Positions 13,300 through 17,578 of a stretch of DNA of 17,578 nt are shown here, in pieces. Source of the DNA: an uncultured Oscillospiraceae bacterium. GTDB lineage: Bacteria > Bacillota > Clostridia > Oscillospirales > Oscillospiraceae. The notes beneath the pieces were generated by a model that was not told the origin of the DNA, made no database searches, and saw only the letters and a program-made list of their open reading frames with translations. A program made the position numbers and the translations under genes. Position 1 is the first letter of the stretch. Every line of letters starts with the position of its first letter. The stretch is from contig CAJUAC010000061.1 in assembly GCA_910583885.1 (NCBI GenBank), forward strand, positions 1 to 17,578, in the 5' to 3' direction.

Positions 13300-14748
13300 T
13301 TACGCTGCTGACAGTAAGTGGTGAACAGGACGGCCTCCGAACAGGGAGCCGTGGGAGCGGCCTCCAAACAGTCCCGCGCCGGCGACGACGCGGCCGGTGC
13401 CGGGAGCCGGGAGGTAATGCGTCGCGTGACCGTCGGCCGCGCGCAGAGCCAGAGCCAGGGCCGTGCAGCGGTCGGAGTGTCCCTCTCTGGTGTGCGGGGC
13501 CTCGTAGGTATAGTCCGTGCCCCTGAATATCTGCTGCATGGCGTGCAGGTCCTCGCGCACCTCCACGTCGATCGGGATGCGCACACGGGTCGGAGCCTCA
13601 AAGGCCTGACGCAAACGCGGGAAGATAAGGCGCTTAAAGGCCGGCGTAAAGGTGCAGAGCTCGATCTTGCCAAACTCGTGACCCTCCGGATGCCAGCGGT
13701 GGAATTCCCTGACCAGCACGTCTCCCATGCCGATACCCACGCCCGTGTAGTCGTAGCACACGCGCCGGGCCGCCTTGATGCGATGCCTCAACACCTCCAT
13801 CTGCTCCGGCACGGACATGTTGCGCAGCACCAGCACCTCGCGGGTGACGAGCACGTCCCCCACCCTCTCCAATGTCCAGCAGACCGTCGGGTCATTGGTG
13901 CGTCCAAAGTCGATGCCCAGGCGCAGGTCCAGCTTGCCTCCCAGGTAAACGGCCGGATCGCAGGAGACCGTGGCGCTGGCGGACTCGGCCGTAGAGATCA
14001 GGTCATAGGGCAACAGCACGTTGGAGGAATCCAGGAATTCGCACATGTACTCCTGCGCCCAGCCGATGGGGTCGTCCAGAGATTCCCGCAGTTCATCAAT
14101 GTCGATGGGCAGCCCGTCCTCCACGGCCTTGGCAATCGTCACCACATGGCAGGACCAATGCTGCTTACGTCCCTCCACGGGATGGAGCAGGTTGTCGGAG
14201 ATGATTTTGTATGTCCTGGCGCCACGCCCGGTCTTGCCGTTGGGGGTAGTAATGAGGCGGACTTTTTTCTCGCCCCCGCGCAGGGGGTTGGTGATGGATG
14301 GCAACACGGCTCTCCAGGTGGCGTCCGGGTCTTCAAAAAACGCGAATTCCGTCAGGACGAGATTGGCGCTAAAGCCTCGCACGGTATCCGGCCGGCCGGG
14401 CACGGCCAGGATGCGGGAGCCGTTGGCAAACGTGATGGAGCCGGACTTGAGCAGGGTGTTGGGGCCGTCCTGGCGTTCGACCTCCTCGGCGGCCAGGGCA
14501 ATGGCAAATGCCTCCGCCCACTCCTTGCACTTGGAGAGTGATTCCATCGCCTGGCGTTCGGAGGGGGCCGCGATCATCCAGGTGGTCTTGGCCCGCAGCA
14601 TCGCATCCCTTACCGCCTCCGCCGCCGTGGAAAAATCCTTGCCGGACTGGCGGGACCAGATGCCGGCCTTAAAGCGGCTCTCGTCCGCCACCCACTTAGC
14701 CTGGTAAGGCAGCAGCAGGTCAAGCGGCGTTGTGATCAGAGAGGACAT
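13300..14748 (-). CDS. terL: Terminase large subunit, Mu gp28-like (482 aa)
   Basis: This is the packaging motor and nuclease. The ATPase has a Walker A-like GIWSRQSGKDFS at residues 29-40 (Lys37), a Walker B-like NLVLTEFAFFED at 129-140, and a coupling segment LITTPNGKTG near 175-184. The C-terminal RNase H-type nuclease has acidic residues in LGIDFGRTNDP (Asp280), CYDYTGVGIGMGD (Asp333) and REGHSDRCTALAL (Asp426). In Walker B the residue before the catalytic Glu134 is Thr, where related terminases usually have Asp. The C-terminus carries two LFGGR motifs. The gene follows the gp27-type gene after a 30-base leader, as in Mu. Gene order suggests Mu-style headful packaging, but the packaging ends are not in the window. 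Confidence 0.9.
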   Translation of the reverse strand: MSSLITTPLDLLLPYQAKWVADESRFKAGIWSRQSGKDFSTAAEAVRDAMLRAKTTWMIAAPSERQAMESLSKCKEWAEAFAIALAAEEVERQDGPNTLLKSGSITFANGSRILAVPGRPDTVRGFSANLVLTEFAFFEDPDATWRAVLPSITNPLRGGEKKVRLITTPNGKTGRGARTYKIISDNLLHPVEGRKQHWSCHVVTIAKAVEDGLPIDIDELRESLDDPIGWAQEYMCEFLDSSNVLLPYDLISTAESASATVSCDPAVYLGGKLDLRLGIDFGRTNDPTVCWTLERVGDVLVTREVLVLRNMSVPEQMEVLRHRIKAARRVCYDYTGVGIGMGDVLVREFHRWHPEGHEFGKIELCTFTPAFKRLIFPRLRQAFEAPTRVRIPIDVEVREDLHAMQQIFRGTDYTYEAPHTREGHSDRCTALALALRAADGHATHYLPAPGTGRVVAGAGLFGGRSHGSLFGGRPVHHLLSAA

Positions 14749-14778
14749 GGTGGAGGGTTGAGAGTGGATAGATATGCG

Positions 14779-15276
14779 TTAGCATCCAAAGATGGAGCGC
14801 ATTTTGGCGTCGCGCTCCTCCGGAGTAAGGGTGGACTGGGCGACCTGTCTGGCGGCATCAGCCTGGGCGGCCTTGGCCTCCAGCATCTTGAGACGGCGCT
14901 TGTCCTGGTCGAGCTGTTCGGCCTTGAGGATGAGGTTGACCAGGATGCTCAGCGCCTTGGGATCGCAGGACGGGGAGGCGGCCAGGTCCAGGGCGGCGGA
15001 GCGGATGGCCCTCATGGTGGCCTCGTCCACTCCATCCACGGAGATCTTGTTGAGTTCCTCGGCCGTCCTGTTCTGCCGGGCCAGACGCGCCGGCAGAATC
15101 TGAGAGTGGTAGTACCTGCGGATAGCCTCCTGGCTCAGCTTGACCCCATCCTCAGCCAGGCGCTCCTGGACGTCTTTGTAAGACGCGCCGCTGAACAACA
15201 TGGCGTCCACGTCATCCTTGATGATGGGGGGCAGCTGGGAGCCGATCACACTGTCTGGTCTGGGCTTGCGGAGCAT
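14779..15276 (-). CDS. Mu gp27-like (DUF3486 type) protein, small-terminase position (165 aa)
   Basis: The product begins MLRKPRPDSVIGSQLPPIIK and contains an N-terminal helix-turn-helix-like stretch near residues 22-60 (DAMLFSGASYKDVQERLAED followed by LSQEAIRRYYHSQ). A long helical region follows (ALSILVNLILKAEQLDQDKR and LKMLEAKAAQADAARQVAQS). This is the layout of the Mu gp27/DUF3486 family coded directly before gp28, where it serves as or with the small terminase to recognise DNA for packaging. The start ATG lies five bases after the stop of the 26-residue membrane peptide, with no Shine-Dalgarno sequence (TTAACCTCC precedes the ATG). Confidence 0.8.
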   Translation of the reverse strand: MLRKPRPDSVIGSQLPPIIKDDVDAMLFSGASYKDVQERLAEDGVKLSQEAIRRYYHSQILPARLARQNRTAEELNKISVDGVDEATMRAIRSAALDLAASPSCDPKALSILVNLILKAEQLDQDKRRLKMLEAKAAQADAARQVAQSTLTPEERDAKMRSIFGC

Positions 15277-15281
15277 GGAGG

Positions 15282-15362
15282 TTAACGGCGGTAAATGATG
15301 TAGTTGATGAACCCAATCAATATTAAGGCGGCGATGCTTACGATGGCGTCGGTAATGGTCAT
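15282..15362 (-). CDS. 26-residue single-TM membrane peptide
   Basis: A short frame starts at an ATG that overlaps the stop of the winged-helix gene (ATGA) and ends in TAA at 15282. Its sequence begins MTITDAIVSIAALILIGFIN and ends YIIYRR: one hydrophobic helix of about 20 residues with a positively charged end. It fills a gap that otherwise contains no gene and continues the chain of ATGA-coupled starts. Very short one-helix peptides near lysis genes can be holins, holin partners or pinholins, but the function here is not established. Confidence 0.6.
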   Translation of the reverse strand: MTITDAIVSIAALILIGFINYIIYRR

Positions 15363-15616
15363 ATCTGAGCGAGCTGGACGCGGCCGGCGTCGGTAATGGC
15401 GTATTTGCGCTCGCCGGTGATCAGGCAGGTGGTGGACGTGATCAGGCGCAGGGATTCCAACTCCCGGATGGCCAGGTCGATATCGGCGCTGCCGGGTCGC
15501 GGAGACAGGGCCAGCGAGACGTCGGCCCGGAGAGCGGTCACCGGCTGGGGATAGCCGATGGGCATCCGGTCAAGGACCTGCAGGACGGTGATCTTGATGT
15601 TGGCGCGGGTGGTCAT
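15359..15616 (-). CDS. Small winged-helix-like phage protein (85 aa)
   Basis: The 85-residue protein begins MTTRANIKITVLQVLDRMPI and has the order helix, helix, strand and turn of a winged-helix domain: VTALRADVSLAL, then DIDLAIRELESLRLI, then a wing with GERKYAITDAGR. It takes the place of the small winged-helix proteins (VpaChn25_0724-like, Mu gp26 region) found before gp27 in Mu-like phages, though the match is only by general shape. Its start overlaps the stop of the upstream gene and its stop overlaps the start of the membrane peptide, so all three are probably translated together. A DNA-binding or packaging-accessory role is inferred. Confidence 0.7.
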   Translation of the reverse strand: MTTRANIKITVLQVLDRMPIGYPQPVTALRADVSLALSPRPGSADIDLAIRELESLRLITSTTCLITGERKYAITDAGRVQLAQI

Positions 15617-15939
15617 AAGGATTTACGGGTCTTGAGGATGTCAATCATGAGGGTAAGGGTGCCGGACATCTCGTTAAGCTTGACGGTAATGCCATTGAGG
15701 CGCTTGTGCATGTCGTCGGTGGTCTTGGCCTGGAGGGCTTTGAGCTCCGCTACCTCCTCGCGGGTGGCGAATTTGTCCTCCAGGTAGACGCGGCGGCGGG
15801 AGTCGTCAGACTGCTGGCTGGATTTGCGGCCCCTGGTCACATACCAGGTGGCGGATGATCCGAGGGCGGATCCCAGGATGATGCCTACCGCCTCCGGGGG
15901 TATGCCTGCTGCGGCGTCTGCTATCAGGTTGAGCATCAT
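15613..15939 (-). CDS. One-TM coiled-coil protein of the lysis/packaging junction (108 aa)
   Basis: The start is the ATG overlapping the endolysin stop (ATGA), giving MMLNLIADAAAGIPPEAVGI. A second ATG follows immediately. The frame extends upstream as Arg/Pro/His-rich sequence antisense-like to no known family, which I reject as coding. Residues about 15-34 form a membrane helix (AVGIILGSALGSSATWYV) followed by a basic patch RGRKSSQQ and then a charged coiled coil with FATREEVAELKALQ and RLNGITVKLNEMSGTL. This is the layout of DUF2730-like proteins and of inner-membrane spanins (Rz) in the same area of Mu-like genomes. A spanin or holin-type role is possible; I cannot choose between them. 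Confidence 0.7.
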   Translation of the reverse strand: MMLNLIADAAAGIPPEAVGIILGSALGSSATWYVTRGRKSSQQSDDSRRRVYLEDKFATREEVAELKALQAKTTDDMHKRLNGITVKLNEMSGTLTLMIDILKTRKSL

Positions 15940-16544
15940 AACTGGAGCAGTTGGGCCAGCGTGGCGGACCCGGTGGTGTAGGCGTGATGGAGGATGGCCG
16001 TGGGCAGCTCGCCCAGCTGGACGTGGCCGGGGTCGTAAATGGACTTGAAATCCCCGCCCCATACCAGCCCCAGCTTATGGGCCAGGGCCGCCACGGGCTT
16101 GTAGATGGAGTTCGCTCCCTCGCTGGGAGTCCATACGTCCTTGCCGTCGACAAACAGGCAGACGTCCGCCGCAATCCCGAAGTTGTGCATGCTCTGCCCT
16201 CCCTTGGCTCTGGTTACTCTGGGCCTCTTTTTGTAGAGACTGTCCTGCTCCGCATACGTGCGGATGCCGCAGATGAGCTTCCAGTCGGCCAGGCCTCGCA
16301 GGGCCGTCATCATCTGGCGCACTTTAAGCGCTGCCAGCGGTTGGAGGGTCCAGAGATTATCCTCCGACCTCTTGTCCAACATCCCGTAGCGATCCCGTAG
16401 CTGACGGTGGCTCATGGACCATTGGGCGGCAGCCTCACGGGTTAGCGGGCCTGTCAGGCCGTCAAGGCCCCCCCGGTAAAATCCTGCGAATTTCAAGGAT
16501 CGCTGCCAGGATAACGTGTCGGATTGTAATGCTGCGTAAATCAT
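15936..16544 (-). CDS. Endolysin, M15-family peptidoglycan peptidase (202 aa)
   Basis: Residues 8-43 resemble a short peptidoglycan-binding repeat (SWQRSLKFAGFYRGGLDG followed by LTGPLTREAAAQW). The catalytic part spans about 85-178. ICGIRTYAEQDSLY is the usual M15 lead-in. GQSMHNFGIAADVCLF holds the zinc ligands His120 and Asp127. GLVWGGDFKSIYDPGHVQL holds Asp165 and the third ligand His174. M15 D-Ala/L-Ala peptidases cut peptide stems of the cell wall, here to release progeny. No signal peptide is visible, so export through a holin is expected. The gene follows the membrane protein gene by 23 bases and its stop overlaps the next start. Confidence 0.88.
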   Translation of the reverse strand: MIYAALQSDTLSWQRSLKFAGFYRGGLDGLTGPLTREAAAQWSMSHRQLRDRYGMLDKRSEDNLWTLQPLAALKVRQMMTALRGLADWKLICGIRTYAEQDSLYKKRPRVTRAKGGQSMHNFGIAADVCLFVDGKDVWTPSEGANSIYKPVAALAHKLGLVWGGDFKSIYDPGHVQLGELPTAILHHAYTTGSATLAQLLQL

Positions 16545-16567
16545 GATAGCTGACAGTTAAGAATTGC

Positions 16568-17224
16568 TCACTTGGTGGCGGCTTGTACTACCGGAGCCAC
16601 AACTACCTCCGGAGCGGCCTGTGACCAGAGCAGCTTGTGCTCCGTGCGGTCCACTACCAGAGAGGAGCCTCCACGGATGACCACCACCTGCCCGTCGCTC
16701 AGGCTGACGCTGGCGGCAACAGGGTCTGCTTCCGTGCTGCAGGATCCGCCCAGCAGGAGCATCAAGGCTCCCAGGACGACCATCAGGCGGGAGGTCCCGG
16801 ATAAGGGTGAGGAGGAGCCGGAGCTGGGGGATATGGACGACGGATCCTGATCAGGATCCTGACTCCGGTCCTCCACGGGGGATGCGGAGCCCTCCACGGC
16901 AACAGGCGATGGAGGGAGGGCTCCGGCCGGGTTGGTGGACTGGCCGCTCTGGCCATCCTCTCCGGCAAGCTGGTATTTGCCGCCGCTTATAAACTGCAGC
17001 AGGATGTTGACCGCGCCAAGGGCGCTAAAGAATTCAATGGGGTTGCTGTCCAGCCAGGCCCGTACGTCGGGGATGATCAGGGCCAGTAAGGCTGCCAGGT
17101 TGGTCCAAAAGTATTTGGACAGGTAAAACGGCGTTTTTCCGATGACGGTATTCCCGGCTCCACCCGGAGCCGGGCTCTCGTCATGCGCACCAGTATTATC
17201 AACAGAAAGTGGGTTGTTGTTCAT
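16568..17224 (-). CDS. Membrane protein with Pro/Ser linker and lipoprotein-like tail, holin candidate (218 aa)
   Basis: Residues 36-57 (KYFWTNLAALLALIIPDVRA) and 64-80 (EFFSALGAVNILLQFIS) form two hydrophobic helices like those of small phage holin-type proteins. A long Pro/Ser/Asp-rich linker follows (residues about 90-143). A third hydrophobic stretch, MVVLGALMLLLGGSC at 148-162, looks like a lipoprotein signal ending in Cys162, and a short beta-rich tail follows (GQVVVIRGGSSLVVDRTEHK). The LGGSC motif is a weak lipobox because Leu is not at -3. The position directly before the endolysin supports a lysis role. The start has a plausible AAGGTG six bases upstream, inside a small hairpin (17227-17240). 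An internal start at Met148 (complement of 16781-16783) could give a separate lipoprotein. Confidence 0.6.
   Translation of the reverse strand: MNNNPLSVDNTGAHDESPAPGGAGNTVIGKTPFYLSKYFWTNLAALLALIIPDVRAWLDSNPIEFFSALGAVNILLQFISGGKYQLAGEDGQSGQSTNPAGALPPSPVAVEGSASPVEDRSQDPDQDPSSISPSSGSSSPLSGTSRLMVVLGALMLLLGGSCSTEADPVAASVSLSDGQVVVIRGGSSLVVDRTEHKLLWSQAAPEVVVAPVVQAATK
16842..16859. repeat. 18-bp perfect palindrome inside the linker coding region
   Basis: GGATCCTGATCAGGATCC reads the same on both strands. It lies within the Asp/Gln/Pro-rich linker of the membrane protein gene and is part of a 12-base near-duplication coding QDPDQDP. It could be a side effect of that duplication or a binding site for a dimeric protein. 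Confidence 0.8.
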
Positions 17225-17261
17225 GAGGGCACCTTAGCCCATTTCCGGCAGTCCTCTGTTG

Positions 17262-17297
17262 CATTTGGCGCATTTGTTGCATTTGGTTCATTTGGCT
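17262..17297. repeat. Four tandem 9-bp direct repeats beside the helix-turn-helix gene
   Basis: Four adjacent units share CATTTG: CATTTGGCG, CATTTGTTG, CATTTGGTT and CATTTGGCT. They cover the end of the helix-turn-helix gene and the gap before the membrane protein gene. Direct repeats of this spacing next to a small DNA-binding gene resemble operator or iteron arrays, so autoregulation is possible. Confidence 0.75.
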
Positions 17298-17551
17298 TGA
17301 AAAAAATCGAATGTGTCCTGCATCAGGCGGGCCTGCCGGATGGCACGGCGTTGGATATGCGCCGCCACATCCTCCACCTGGCGGCGGTAGAGCAGCCACT
17401 TTCGGCCCGCCGGATTGGGACGCCACGCGATGAGGTGGCCATGCAGCACCATGCGCCGGACCGTCTGCGAGGATACCCCCAGCAGAGCCGCTGCCTGGGT
17501 AATGGTACAGAGCGGCCCGGAGGCCCAGTGCTTGAGCGTCTTGTCGTCCAT
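17288..17551 (-). CDS. Small helix-turn-helix (excisionase/MerR-like) DNA-binding protein (87 aa)
   Basis: The 87-residue product has an N-terminal winged helix-turn-helix at residues about 14-60: LCTITQAAALLGVSSQTVRR, then MVLHGHLIAWRP, then AGRKWLLYRRQVEDVAAHIQ. This matches the HTH_17 pattern of excisionase-like and MerR-like DNA-binding proteins (x-x-x-T-x-x-E/Q-A-A-x-x-L-G-V-S-x-x-T-V). The C-terminal part is a basic helix (RRAIRQARLMQ). The ATG complementary to 17549-17551 follows GGTAAGGTCGGGAC, an acceptable Shine-Dalgarno region and unlike most later leaders. Placed before the lysis genes, it may regulate the late genes, but no target is proven. The other reading frame across this region (17199-17567) is Gln/Met-repeat junk. 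Confidence 0.75.
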   Translation of the reverse strand: MDDKTLKHWASGPLCTITQAAALLGVSSQTVRRMVLHGHLIAWRPNPAGRKWLLYRRQVEDVAAHIQRRAIRQARLMQDTFDFFQAK

Positions 17552-17578
17552 GTCCCGACCTTACCACAATGTTGAGCC

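Noticed and set aside
11821..13311. 496-codon plus-strand frame opposite the portal gene
   Set aside because: Antisense shadow; Gly/Val/His/Gln-rich with no family pattern, whereas the minus frame matches portal features.
13318..14541. 407-codon plus-strand frame opposite the terminase gene
   Set aside because: Antisense shadow of the terminase gene, which has intact ATPase and nuclease motifs.
15940..16062. Longer N-terminus (41 residues) for the one-TM coiled-coil protein
   Set aside because: The extension is Arg/Pro/His-rich and lies inside the endolysin gene. The ATGA overlap gives a natural start directly before the membrane helix.
17199..17567. 122-codon minus-strand frame overlapping the helix-turn-helix gene
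   Set aside because: Its tail is a Met/Gln repeat generated by the 9-bp DNA repeats and its start region has no domain pattern. The 87-residue frame has a clear DNA-binding motif.

Overview
The window is the lysis, head and proximal tail segment of a Mu-like (transposable-phage type) genome, either a prophage or a free phage. All genes but one lie on the minus strand and are read from right to left, almost without gaps. By eye the DNA is roughly 60% G+C. The host cannot be named from this segment. Two features would fit Akkermansia/Verrucomicrobia or another GC-rich Gram-negative group: the high G+C, and G-poor gene leaders that mostly lack a Shine-Dalgarno sequence. That assignment is only a guess. 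No transposase, repressor, attachment end, tRNA or rRNA is present.

Layout in transcription order. (1) 17551-15939 holds a small helix-turn-helix protein, a membrane protein with a linker and a lipoprotein-like tail, and an M15-type peptidoglycan peptidase (endolysin). (2) 15939-15282 holds three tiny genes chained by ATGA stop/start overlaps: a one-TM coiled-coil protein, a winged-helix protein and a 26-residue membrane peptide. (3) 15276-9830 holds packaging and capsid genes: Mu gp27-type protein (small-terminase position), large terminase (gp28 type), portal (gp29/DUF935 type), Mu gpI-type protease with a scaffold-like tail, and a small decoration-type protein. (4) 9796-7743 holds the major capsid protein, an Ala/Thr/Pro-rich protein and a gp36-type connector. 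(5) 7698-5371 holds a minor head protein (Mu gpF/SPP1 gp7 type) with a C-terminal ADP-ribosyltransferase-like domain, then a single 82-codon gene on the opposite strand, then a gpG-type virion morphogenesis protein. (6) 5355-1 holds tail genes: a gp37-type protein, a small Thr-rich protein, a tail tube, a 737-residue fibre or receptor-binding protein, two unknown proteins, and the start of a coiled-coil tape measure protein that leaves the window on the left.

No sheath gene lies between the gp37-type gene and the tube. The virion is therefore probably a Mu-type head on a long non-contractile tail, as in the D3112/B3 group of transposable siphophages. The F and G genes follow the gp36-type gene here instead of the portal gene, so the Mu gene order has been rearranged.

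The observations most worth following are the ADP-ribosyltransferase-like domain on a virion protein, the opposite-strand moron-like gene between F and G, two strong hairpins without U-tracts directly after the two most abundant virion genes (capsid and tail tube), the sharp drop in G+C in the distal half of the fibre gene, and a possible internal start that would make a separate scaffold.
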